Origin: a virus
IMG/VR virus record: IMGVR_UViG_3300029442_000017
Span: 8,782-28,967 of that record
Length of the DNA: 20,186 bases
Reading direction: 5' to 3' (one strand)
The translations under genes were made by a program, and so were the position numbers. Every line of letters starts with the position of its first letter. The first letter of the stretch is position 1. Shown here in pieces: positions 7,712 through 14,668 of the stretch. Under the pieces are notes generated by a model, which had not been told where the DNA came from, ran no database searches, and was given only the letters and a program-made list of their open reading frames with translations.

Positions 7712-7890
7712 TAGATTCCCTCTATAAATTTAAGTAAAACAATAACTACAGAAATAATTAAACCAACAATCATTTGGTGAACTGGGGTTAGAGATAGCTC
7801 CATAACAAAGCCTTGCAATACAGAAAGAATTGCAACAACCAAAGCCCATTGGACCTGCTTAGATTTTAATGTTGTGATTAGTTGGTTCAT
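7711..7890 (-). CDS. Two-helix small membrane protein, holin candidate (59 aa)
   Basis: The ATG at 7890 forms an ATGA overlap with the TGA of the upstream fibre gene. The product has two hydrophobic helices, about residues 14-29 (QWALVVAILSVLQGFVM region) and 39-53 (QMIVGLIISVVIVLL), separated by a short polar turn (ELSLTPVH). The N-terminus (MNQLITTLKSKQ) is polar and basic and a short acidic tail (KFIEGI) follows the second helix. Two membrane spans in under 70 residues, within a late operon, match the general form of small phage holins. This call rests on size, topology and position; no endolysin is found beside it, and small tail-associated membrane proteins can look alike. Confidence 0.72.
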   Translation of the reverse strand: MNQLITTLKSKQVQWALVVAILSVLQGFVMELSLTPVHQMIVGLIISVVIVLLKFIEGI

Positions 7891-8780
7891 ACGCCTACCT
7901 TAGTTTGTAATGCGGTTACTTGGGTTTGTAGGGTTGTTACTTGGGCTGAGAGTTCTTTTATAGCGGCAACCAAAAGAGGAATTGTTTCCGTATAACTAAC
8001 ACCAAGATACTCTGTTTTATCTTCAGAATTATATTTTGTTGTTAAACTAATAACTTCAGGTAATACTGATTGAACATCTTGAGCTATTAAACCAACTTGC
8101 GGTTTATTGCTTGCATCGTCTTTCCAAGTAAACTCTGCGGCTCTTAAAGAGCAAACTTTTGATAAACCATTTTGTATTTCACCTGTTATGTTTTTAAGTC
8201 GCTCATCTGATGAGTTTGTCCATGAAGTTCCACCTGCGGCAACATAGGGCCCTGCTGTATAACTAATTGAAGCTCCAGCCGAAGATGTCCCAGAAGTGGT
8301 TAATATAATAACTCGACCAGTTCCATTATCGTTTAACGCAACAATTTGAGAATATCCAGTTGTAATTGCTTTATCAGCACTACCATTCCAATAGCCGTTA
8401 TTTCCATATCCTGAAGAACCACCATTAGGTGTTGCAGAACCATAATTTAATTGACCTGCCGCACCAAACTGAAAAGCAGTTCTTCCACTCCACCCACTAG
8501 GAGTAACTCCTAATCCTAAATTTGCCCCATCAAAATCTAATACAGATGGATTTGACACCGCTACGTTGCTACTGTTGATGTACACCACACCGTTGGCGCT
8601 ACCACCAGACAATCCGCTTATAGTTGCATTTGTTAACGTCAAGTTTCCAACAGTAGTGGTTGTATTCCCAAGACCTACAGTTGCGTTACCAAGCGTTGCA
8701 TTTGTTGCAAAGTTAACGTCTAACTGCGACAACGGTATAGATGTTGTTGCATTTCCAAAAATATAGGGTACACCAGACAT
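7887..8780 (-). CDS. Tail fibre/spike with C-terminal S74 self-cleaving chaperone domain (297 aa)
   Basis: The N-terminal 60 residues (including IPLSQLDVNFATNATLG and VGNLTLTNATISG) are a fibre module of the type that attaches to a tail. Residues 65-185 are Gly/Ser/Asn-rich beta sequence, presumably the trimeric shaft or receptor-binding part. Residues 190-297 match the intramolecular chaperone auto-processing (peptidase S74) domain: SSDERLKNI, then VGLIAQDVQSVLPEV, then YTETIPLLVAAIKEL, and a heptad coiled coil at the end (LSAQVTTLQTQVTALQTKV). Ser191 and Lys196 are spaced as the catalytic Ser and Lys of the family, so trimer assembly followed by cleavage just before Ser191 is expected. That would leave a mature fibre of only about 190 residues. 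The start at 8780 has GAGG upstream. Confidence 0.9.
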   Translation of the reverse strand: MSGVPYIFGNATTSIPLSQLDVNFATNATLGNATVGLGNTTTTVGNLTLTNATISGLSGGSANGVVYINSSNVAVSNPSVLDFDGANLGLGVTPSGWSGRTAFQFGAAGQLNYGSATPNGGSSGYGNNGYWNGSADKAITTGYSQIVALNDNGTGRVIILTTSGTSSAGASISYTAGPYVAAGGTSWTNSSDERLKNITGEIQNGLSKVCSLRAAEFTWKDDASNKPQVGLIAQDVQSVLPEVISLTTKYNSEDKTEYLGVSYTETIPLLVAAIKELSAQVTTLQTQVTALQTKVGV

Positions 8781-8781
8781 A

Positions 8782-10788
8782 TTAGAACCTCACTCTTAAT
8801 TCGTGTTCAAACTCAAACGTATTTACTACAAACCCTGCATTATTGGAAGTCATGGTCAATCCCAAATACTTTCCGTACTGCAAGGCATCCGATTTATACA
8901 AATAATACCCCGTGGATAACAACCACTGGATAACAGTGCCACTGTTATTTACCCAAGATATTACCTGAGAACTGTTATTTAGCCAAGATACTCCTGTATC
9001 TGACAAAGAATAAGTTGGACTAGACCCTTGTTCAGAATCAACAGTTACATTAAATTGTCCACCGTTTGTTAACGTGGCTTCTACCCCAAATTTTAACGCT
9101 TGCTTGGTTCGAATAGGGTCTCCCATATCCTGCAAAGCCGTCTGAATATAACTAGGAATAGACGCAGTTGTACTGTTGTAAAACAAATATAGCGCATTAG
9201 ATGTATTTGTACCGTAAAGATTTACTTTTCCACCTATTGGCGCAGATGTGACATATTGAATCTGACCCTGGTACGTAATAAACCATTTTTTCTCAAAAAA
9301 CACGGCTTGAATGTACCTAGACCCACCAAATCCAAACGGACAAGACGAATTAACATAAAAGTTAAAGACAGCACACAAAATATTATTGAGCAGTGCCTGT
9401 CCAGCCGTTACTGGCTTTGTAAAGTCTATATAAGGGAAAATACCGTCTAATGGGTCGCTAATCTTGGTGGTCGTAGAACCCACAAGAGCGTACACCCCAT
9501 AGTCATTTAGGAACAATACAGACCTAAAATACGGAAATATGGCGTAAATACGCTTAGAACCGATAGAAGCAGATACGTTGGTATTGGTAAATACGGTACT
9601 TCCTGTAGAAGTAACTTGTAAGTTACTGAATACGTTAATGCTATCGTCCCCAAAAATGTACAAAAAGTTGTTGGCGGACAAAATGGCCTGAATGTTGCCG
9701 TGCAAAGTTGAGTCTGTCAGATTAAACGCTACCGCAGACACAGAACTAAAATCTGTAGGGCTAACTGCACTAGACGCATAAACTGTACGCCCTGCCGCTA
9801 CCCAAACACGCCCTGAGAACGTAGCTACATCCACAATTCCGTTAGTATTGACAATGGCAGTAGCAGTTGCATTGGCAGTCACGTTGGCTGTATACCCGTT
9901 TGCAAAGCTCACTGTAGGCGCTGAAGTGTACCCAGAACCAAGATTGTTCATAATAACCTGGGTTACAGCGTTGCCAGAAACGATTGCAGTACCGTTAGCT
10001 CCTGAGCCTCCACCGCCCGTAAAGGTTACGTAAAAAGACCCGTTAGCACCGTATCCAAAGCCTCCAGAATTGATTAAAACAGAGACTGTACCCGTAGCAA
10101 AAGTGGTCAGTTGGGCAATAGCTGTAGCGTTTGTTGTTGCTCCACCGCCCTTAATCGTAATTGACGGGGGTGACGTGTACCCAGAACCCGCATTTGTAAG
10201 CACGACAGTATTAACTGTGTTAGCCGTGGTAATTGTAGCCACAGCAGTAGCCTGTATACCGCCAGTCTGATTAGGCGCTCCAATAATCACGTCAGGAGCA
10301 GCCGTGTAACCAGCCCCAGGGTTAGTAATGCCAATAACACCGATAGAACCTATGGCTACAAGGTTGCCTCCATCCCATTCATAAAGACCGTTTACAGGGT
10401 CTCCAATAAACAAATTTGTATTCTGATACTGAGCAGTAGATATACCTGAGCCTGTAAACGTTCCCGCAGCAGCAATATTTCCACCAGATAAACTGGTTAA
10501 ATCAAAATATTGCATTGCGCCATTAGATTCGGCTGCAACTAGGTAATCATCCGTAATATTGGCGCTTGTCAAATAAGTGACAGCGTTGGAAAAAACGACA
10601 GCATTACCTGACGCATTATTGACGGTTGTAGATTGAGGTGTAATACGCAAATTACCCGAACCAACGGGCATAGCGTTCTCTAGCCAATAAAACTCATCTT
10701 TTTCGATTGCCGTGCGGTTGGCTTTGGTGTCAATTCCTTTGAATTGTTTGATAACCGCATAACTTTTCTTTTGCTCGGCTGCTGCCAT
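8782..10788 (-). CDS. Tail nozzle/tubular-type protein with repeat insertion (668 aa)
   Basis: The ATG at 10788 has GGAGG six bases upstream. Sequence at both ends fits the beta-propeller-like tail proteins of short-tailed phages (T7 gp12 and P22 gp10 type). The N-terminus carries FKGIDTKANRTAI and ends a first blade section at GLYEWDGGNLVAIG. After an insertion come FSGRVWVAAGRTVYASSAVS, LYIFGDDSINVF and FFEKKWFITY segments, with VEATLTNGGQFNVTVDSEQG near the C-terminus. Residues 148-312 are an insertion of four related units built on GxGYTxxPxV. It follows the adaptor gene directly, as expected for the next tail component, which would form the narrow tube through which DNA exits. Assignment is by motif style and order and is fairly secure at the level of tail protein. 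Confidence 0.82.
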   Translation of the reverse strand: MAAAEQKKSYAVIKQFKGIDTKANRTAIEKDEFYWLENAMPVGSGNLRITPQSTTVNNASGNAVVFSNAVTYLTSANITDDYLVAAESNGAMQYFDLTSLSGGNIAAAGTFTGSGISTAQYQNTNLFIGDPVNGLYEWDGGNLVAIGSIGVIGITNPGAGYTAAPDVIIGAPNQTGGIQATAVATITTANTVNTVVLTNAGSGYTSPPSITIKGGGATTNATAIAQLTTFATGTVSVLINSGGFGYGANGSFYVTFTGGGGSGANGTAIVSGNAVTQVIMNNLGSGYTSAPTVSFANGYTANVTANATATAIVNTNGIVDVATFSGRVWVAAGRTVYASSAVSPTDFSSVSAVAFNLTDSTLHGNIQAILSANNFLYIFGDDSINVFSNLQVTSTGSTVFTNTNVSASIGSKRIYAIFPYFRSVLFLNDYGVYALVGSTTTKISDPLDGIFPYIDFTKPVTAGQALLNNILCAVFNFYVNSSCPFGFGGSRYIQAVFFEKKWFITYQGQIQYVTSAPIGGKVNLYGTNTSNALYLFYNSTTASIPSYIQTALQDMGDPIRTKQALKFGVEATLTNGGQFNVTVDSEQGSSPTYSLSDTGVSWLNNSSQVISWVNNSGTVIQWLLSTGYYLYKSDALQYGKYLGLTMTSNNAGFVVNTFEFEHELRVRF
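9853..10347 (-). repeat. Four GxGYTxxP repeats inserted in the tail nozzle protein
   Basis: This codes residues 148-312. Units start near residues 148, 195, 235 and 277 with cores PGAGYTAAPDV, AGSGYTSPPSI, GGFGYGANGSF and LGSGYTSAPTV, each followed by an Ala/Thr/Asn-rich strand pair. The third unit is the most divergent. Confidence 0.8.
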
Positions 10789-10790
10789 TC

Positions 10791-11663
10791 CTAACCTCCA
10801 CTACTATAGGGGTTCGGAATCCTTCTTGTATAGGTACTATTTAGTACGTTCAAGACGTGTTTGTTATATTCTTGTTTAAATATCTCTGCTTCACCGTAAG
10901 ATTGTTCGTAAAACTTAGCTTTGTAAGCTGCGTAATACTGTGCACAAGTTGACCAAGGGTCTAGTATTTGGTCTACGGCTGTAGGCGTACTCAAAGACAG
11001 AGCTGTCGGTAAAATGACAGTATCTAACTCAATGTAATAAGACTGGTCAGGTACAGGAGCAATATAAATCTGTTGTTGACCGTATACGGAGAAACAAATA
11101 GGTCTGCCTATGTAATTTTGCCAATAACGTAACTGAGCAGTGAAGTCAGACCAAGGAAGATAACGCATAGGTATACGAGAGTTACCCCAGTATAGGTTAA
11201 TACCAAGAATATCAATCGTGTTAATGCTATTAGGAAGTGACTGAAACGGTATGATTTCAGCGTTTTGCACAAATAGCAAAGTTGCTGTACCGTCTGCAAA
11301 AGCAGTAGATGGGGGAAAAACATTAGTGCCAGTAGGGTACGAAGGTGCAGAAGACCCAGAAGTTCCCGAAGTTTGGTACTGATAAATGTAGACGTTACTA
11401 AAAACATATTGCCCCGCAGTCACAGCCGTATTCGCCAACCAAGTCGTGGCTGGCGTTTGATTTGTGTTTGTATTGTTGTACGGGTTAGAGGATGCTATTG
11501 GGGTGGACGTGGTTTGTACCGTCCGCAAGCATCCTGTGTCTCTAACTAATCTTTCTCTAGCCTCGTTAATGTAATTCGTTAACTGAGACTGCGACCAAAA
11601 GTTATTGTTGGAGTCATGCAACAGGTTTTCAACTTGATAAAGATAATCATTGAGCGTTGGCAT
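10791..11663 (-). CDS. Adaptor (head-tail connector) protein with inserted beta module (290 aa)
   Basis: The N-terminus (TLNDYLYQVENLLHDSNNNF then LTNYINEARERLVRDTGCLR) is a helical domain typical of adaptor or tail tubular A-type proteins that bind below the portal. The C-terminal part continues this fold: WGNSRIPMRYLPWSDF, a strand pair (YGQQQIYIAPVPDQSYYIEL) and a helical end (AQYYAAYKAKFYEQSYGEAE). Between them, residues about 73-132 form a separate Trp/Tyr/Gly module (TTWLANTAVTAGQYVF, then YQYQTSGTSGSSAP, then FADGTATLLFV) that resembles carbohydrate-binding-like beta modules found in phage tails. The start at 11663 has only a weak GGATG upstream. It directly precedes the nozzle gene, as expected for a podovirus tail operon. 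Confidence 0.83.
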   Translation of the reverse strand: MPTLNDYLYQVENLLHDSNNNFWSQSQLTNYINEARERLVRDTGCLRTVQTTSTPIASSNPYNNTNTNQTPATTWLANTAVTAGQYVFSNVYIYQYQTSGTSGSSAPSYPTGTNVFPPSTAFADGTATLLFVQNAEIIPFQSLPNSINTIDILGINLYWGNSRIPMRYLPWSDFTAQLRYWQNYIGRPICFSVYGQQQIYIAPVPDQSYYIELDTVILPTALSLSTPTAVDQILDPWSTCAQYYAAYKAKFYEQSYGEAEIFKQEYNKHVLNVLNSTYTRRIPNPYSSGG

Positions 11664-11676
11664 GAAGCATCCATAG

Positions 11677-12018
11677 TTAAGCTACCCGTCTTTCAGAGGA
11701 TTTTCCCCCGACAGATTTTTCAATCCGCAGGGGTACTACGCCTACAGCCGAGGGTAACGAGCTGTTTTTTACTGGCTTCTCAGTTGTTATTTCAAACTGG
11801 TCTAGCTTTTTTAAACTTTCCTCTAGTTCTGCATGAGTTTTAATCCACCCATGCCTTACCAAAATATGTTCTCTATCTTCTAACCCGTAACCAAACAACT
11901 GTACTGCTCCAGCTAGTGGAATCTGTACAGACTCGTTACGTTTAAACTCGTAGACAACACCGTCATAACCAATGGTTAATTCAGTGTTGCTACGATTTGT
12001 GACAAATACATTTTCCAT
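11677..12018 (-). CDS. Small conserved-type virion protein (113 aa)
   Basis: The ATG at 12018 overlaps the upstream TAA by one base (TAATG) and lacks a clear ribosome site, so coupling with the upstream gene is likely. Residues 1-35 form strands (VTNRSNTELTIGYDGVVYEF). A central segment (VQLFGYGLEDREHILVRHGW) looks like the core of a small family I have the impression of having seen next to capsid genes in environmental phages, where a similar FGYG...RxGW pattern occurs. The C-terminal 30 residues are basic and probably disordered. No known function. The position between capsid-associated beta proteins and the adaptor suggests a head-completion or head-surface role. Confidence 0.78.
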   Translation of the reverse strand: MENVFVTNRSNTELTIGYDGVVYEFKRNESVQIPLAGAVQLFGYGLEDREHILVRHGWIKTHAELEESLKKLDQFEITTEKPVKNSSLPSAVGVVPLRIEKSVGGKSSERRVA

Positions 12019-12479
12019 TAGAACTGGACAACGTCACCGTAAACTTGGAAGTTAACTGTGTTTGCATTACCAGAAGCTGTTGTTACGTTAACGTACAAAG
12101 CTGAAGTAACTGAACCAGAAACAACTGTGTTTGACAGGTATGGTTGAGCAATGGTTAAGTCTTGGTATCTGCCTGTAGCAGTCATATTAGACAAAGCTAC
12201 GTTGGCAACAACTGCGTTAGAAGCGTTGCCATCATTACTTGTCGTGATTGTGACGTAAGCGGAAGAAACTGAACCTGTTGGGTTATTCACCGTAATTCTA
12301 CGAAGAATAACCGCCCCAGAGCCAGTAACTGCTCCACTATTTGTCAAACCACCATTAACAAACGGCATCGTAGCTACTGCATTTGCCACCGTTGCTAGTG
12401 AAACTACTTGAGCAGAACCAATACGACCATTCCCAAATGAATCTAAATATAGCTGCGCTATTGAATCGGGATTAGCCAT
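12018..12479 (-). CDS. Beta-rich capsid-associated protein, possible decoration protein (153 aa)
   Basis: The ATG at 12479 has AAGGAG about six bases upstream. After a short N-terminal helix (DSIAQLYLDSFG) the sequence is a long run of short strands rich in Ala, Val, Thr, Asn and Ser (ILRRITVNNPTGSVSSAYVT and TSALYVNVTTASGNA). There are no Cys residues and very few charges. This composition, and its place two genes after the major capsid gene, suggest an outer capsid decoration or stabilising protein. The opening SIAQLYLDSFGNGRIG is compact and charged compared with the rest and could be the capsid-binding part. No family is named with confidence. Confidence 0.78.
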   Translation of the reverse strand: MANPDSIAQLYLDSFGNGRIGSAQVVSLATVANAVATMPFVNGGLTNSGAVTGSGAVILRRITVNNPTGSVSSAYVTITTSNDGNASNAVVANVALSNMTATGRYQDLTIAQPYLSNTVVSGSVTSALYVNVTTASGNANTVNFQVYGDVVQF

Positions 12480-12489
12480 TGTTTACTCC

Positions 12490-12837
12490 TTAAACGTTGT
12501 TATAAGTACCAGAAACGTTCTGACCGCCTTCGACTGTCAAGACAGTTACGTTGGCTACGTTAGTCGTTGCGTTTGCAAATACGTTAACACCGTCAGAAAT
12601 AACCATACCACCTGTGTTAATAGCGTACAAATTAGAAACAGCAGTGATGTTTCCAGTTGTTGCATTAACGGCAGTAGCCACAGTAATGAACACGTTAGCC
12701 GTGCCAGGAATCAAATATGTTCCTGCTGGGATAACGTTACCAGTGGTTGTTGCTGAAATGTTAGCAAAAGTGAAATACGCACCAGGCGTGTTCGCTGTTG
12801 CATTTGCAAGGATGATTTTGTTTAATGCTAATGACAT
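12490..12837 (-). CDS. Beta-rich protein next to the capsid gene, possible decoration protein (115 aa)
   Basis: The ATG at 12837 has AAGGAG about seven bases upstream and follows the capsid stop by about a dozen bases. The product is almost free of charged residues and rich in Ala, Thr, Asn and Val (VFITVATAVNATTGNITAV; ANATTNVANVTVLTVEGG), in keeping with a small beta sandwich. In many phages the gene just after the major capsid gene codes a decoration or head-fibre protein. The similarity in composition to the following 153-residue protein suggests they may be diverged duplicates or work together, although I see no clear residue alignment. Confidence 0.78.
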   Translation of the reverse strand: MSLALNKIILANATANTPGAYFTFANISATTTGNVIPAGTYLIPGTANVFITVATAVNATTGNITAVSNLYAINTGGMVISDGVNVFANATTNVANVTVLTVEGGQNVSGTYNNV

Positions 12838-12848
12838 TATTGTGCTCC

Positions 12849-13871
12849 TTACAGTGAGATGTAGTTGTAGTTGTTAATCTTCGACATTGACTTGGGCTTG
12901 ACAGACACCAACTCAGCAATCATAAGAACAGCACCTACGTAACCAATTTGCCAATTCGGGAGTGTGGACTCAAATCCTGTGAACACAAATGAACCTTGCT
13001 CGTGAATGTACAAGCTGAGGTAGTTAGTGTTCAGGAAGTACACAGTACCTTCTGGGCAATATGGGTCTGGATAAATTGGAACGCCAGCAACCATCAATGC
13101 TCTGAAAGCTGCTTGAGGACCATTGTTGTCACCGTCAAAGCCTGAGCCTGGAGTGATAACGTATTGCTCTTGACCTACAAAGTCTTGAGCTAAAAGTGTC
13201 CAAGTACCAAATCCACAAACACCAAACGAAGGCATTTCTGCGCCACGCTTAACTGTTCCAGAGATGTACTGAAGAATGTTTTGACGAGTTGGGTTTACGT
13301 TTCCTGCGTTGTAAACCTTAGACTGCCACCATGAGTAGGTGCTACGGTTAATGTTACCGTAAGTAGTCTGGTAAGTTGCTCCACCAGTACCGTCATCAAT
13401 CGCTGCGGGCAAACCGATAAACTGTTGGTTATTTGTGGTGTTGTTGTACAAGGCTGTTGCCATTGCATCCATCATCACGTTGGTTGCGTCATTCATACGA
13501 GCTTCAATCAATGGAATGATTGCAGCGTCTTGTTGAGCAACACCTTCCATACCGAGGAACGGCACGGGAGAAATCATCAACTTGAGGTCGTATTCAGCGT
13601 TATAAGCACCTTGTTGTACTGAAGGCTGGGCAAAAGAGCCAGAGTAATCAGACCACTGTGCGTTAACAAACTGTGCACCCTGAACAGGTACAGTTACGGA
13701 AGATACACCACCGCTAGCTTGTTGACTGTTTGCAATCAACGCTGCCATTAGAGGCGTGCTGTTGTATAACTGCACAACCAGTTTAGGGATGAACGCTCTA
13801 CGAGTAACGTAAGTTAACTCATTAAATTGCGAACTACCTGTCTGGGGCAGAATTCCACCACCTATAGCCAT
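12849..13871 (-). CDS. Major capsid protein, HK97-type fold likely (340 aa)
   Basis: The ATG at 13871 has AAGGAG about six bases upstream. Length, location after a scaffold-like gene and sequence style indicate the major capsid protein. The N-terminus (LPQTGSSQFNELTYVTRRAF) is followed by a strand-rich region (VTVPVQGAQFVNAQWSDYSG) and then the segment YDLKLMISPVPFLGMEGVAQ. A long helix with IEARMNDATNVMMDAMATAL matches the spine helix usual in this fold, and the middle region (ALMVAGVPIYPDPYCPEGTV then YFLNTNYLSLYIHEQGSF) matches A-domain style. Many capsid proteins of this kind in environmental short-tailed phages look alike. The call as capsid is firm; the exact subfamily cannot be given from the sequence alone. 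Confidence 0.9.
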   Translation of the reverse strand: MAIGGGILPQTGSSQFNELTYVTRRAFIPKLVVQLYNSTPLMAALIANSQQASGGVSSVTVPVQGAQFVNAQWSDYSGSFAQPSVQQGAYNAEYDLKLMISPVPFLGMEGVAQQDAAIIPLIEARMNDATNVMMDAMATALYNNTTNNQQFIGLPAAIDDGTGGATYQTTYGNINRSTYSWWQSKVYNAGNVNPTRQNILQYISGTVKRGAEMPSFGVCGFGTWTLLAQDFVGQEQYVITPGSGFDGDNNGPQAAFRALMVAGVPIYPDPYCPEGTVYFLNTNYLSLYIHEQGSFVFTGFESTLPNWQIGYVGAVLMIAELVSVKPKSMSKINNYNYISL

Positions 13872-13888
13872 ATTAGCTCCTTAAAGAT

Positions 13889-13902
13889 GGGCATCTCTGC
13901 CC
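13889..13902 (-). other. Stem-loop with GAGA loop upstream of capsid gene
   Basis: On the minus strand, GGGCA and TGCCC pair around a GAGA (GNRA-type) loop 17 bases before the capsid ATG and just upstream of its AAGGAG site. There is no T-run after it, so a terminator is unlikely. It might shape capsid mRNA stability or translation. Confidence 0.45.
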
Positions 13903-13922
13903 TGACAAAATTACACCCTCTT

Positions 13923-14453
13923 TTACAAACCGATGGGGCGCTGTGGCTTACGCAAATCTGCAAATGCCTTCACCGCCTCTTGCTGCGCTGCACCTCGTGG
14001 GTCTTTCCAAAATTTGCCAAGGTCAAATTGGCGAACTGCGGAAGGATTGTATCCAGTAGGTGTAGGCTTTGCAGCCTCTTTCATAAACTTATGATACTCA
14101 GCAGCAGTCTCGTGGTCAGAGATTTTTTTCTCTAACATGATTTTTTCAACTGCATCTACTTCGTCTTCAGAAGAAACCAAACCTTTTTTTACAAGTGATT
14201 TTCTGCGCTTGTCTAGTTCAGCCTGTGCGTCCCGTGTTCTTAACTCGTTACGAATAGACTCATTTTCCTGACGCATTTGTTGTAATGCGCTGTTGGTATT
14301 GTCCTTGAGGTCAATTTCAGGAATGTTGAGGCCAGGCTTAACTCTCTTAGTCAAACGCAAAATGTCCTCCCGTGTGTCGGGGGACTCAGCCAAAGTCTGC
14401 ATCAATGATGCTAACTCGTCTCGTGCTTCTAAGGAAAGATTTTCTAATGCCAT
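13923..14453 (-). CDS. Scaffold-like coiled-coil protein (176 aa)
   Basis: The ATG at 14453 has an AGAGGGT ribosome site. The product is charged and helical: residues 5-40 (ENLSLEARDELASLMQTL onward) and 55-90 (ALQQMRQENESIRNELRTRD) look like coiled coil. A middle basic region (RRKSLVKKGLVSSEDEV) follows, and the C-terminal tail is basic and Pro/aromatic containing (PSAVRQFDLGKFWKDPRG; LRKPQRPIGL). Scaffolding proteins are typically this size, mostly helical, end in a basic capsid-binding tail and sit directly before the capsid gene. No protease or catalytic motif is visible. The assignment comes from position and composition, not from a named match. Confidence 0.72.
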   Translation of the reverse strand: MALENLSLEARDELASLMQTLAESPDTREDILRLTKRVKPGLNIPEIDLKDNTNSALQQMRQENESIRNELRTRDAQAELDKRRKSLVKKGLVSSEDEVDAVEKIMLEKKISDHETAAEYHKFMKEAAKPTPTGYNPSAVRQFDLGKFWKDPRGAAQQEAVKAFADLRKPQRPIGL

Positions 14454-14473
14454 AATGTTACCCTCTTATCGTT

Positions 14474-14656
14474 TTATATAACTTTTTTACCATCTGCTGG
14501 CTTTTCAACTCTCATGCCGCCAAAAGCAGCTTTAGCAGCGCCTGACAAACCACCCAACTGAGAATAACGTGGAGTATTAACTACTACGCCATTTTTCTGG
14601 TTGTTGTCTGTAGGTCTACGTGGTTGAGAATTACCTCTGGGTTTGTATAAATCCAT
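14474..14656 (-). CDS. Small basic protein of unknown function (60 aa)
   Basis: The ATG at 14656 is preceded by AGGAG about five bases upstream and lies 12 bases from the stop of the upstream gene, so translation is well supported. The sequence is basic and likely disordered in the first half (MDLYKPRGNSQPRRPTDNNQ), with a short conserved-looking stretch later (YSQLGGLSGAAKAAFGGM). No membrane segment, signal peptide or motif of known function is seen. It sits in the head-gene block between the Gly/Met/Pro-tailed protein and the scaffold-like gene, so a small assembly factor or structural component is possible. Confidence 0.75.
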   Translation of the reverse strand: MDLYKPRGNSQPRRPTDNNQKNGVVVNTPRYSQLGGLSGAAKAAFGGMRVEKPADGKKVI

Positions 14657-14668
14657 GATTACTCCTGT

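Noticed and set aside
7887-8780. Diversity-generating retroelement variable region in the fibre gene
   Set aside because: No reverse transcriptase, no template repeat and no adenine-biased second copy seen in the window.
12531-12550. ACTGTC-AA-GACAGT inverted repeat as an operator
   Set aside because: Only six base pairs and inside a coding region with no promoter or gene start nearby; likely chance.
12849-13871. Programmed frameshift at the end of the capsid gene making a longer minor form
   Set aside because: No slippery heptamer seen near the stop, and the next gene has its own AAGGAG and ATG.
13880-13908. TTGTCA-17-TTTAAG promoter-like pair before the capsid gene
   Set aside because: A start seven bases after the -10-like site would lie about two bases before the ATG and lose the AAGGAG ribosome site, so it cannot drive normal capsid translation. 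Likely chance.
14453-14500. TATATAA-containing AT-rich spot before the scaffold-like gene as a promoter
   Set aside because: No -35-like element at 16-18 bases; the best TTGAAA is about 22 bases away.
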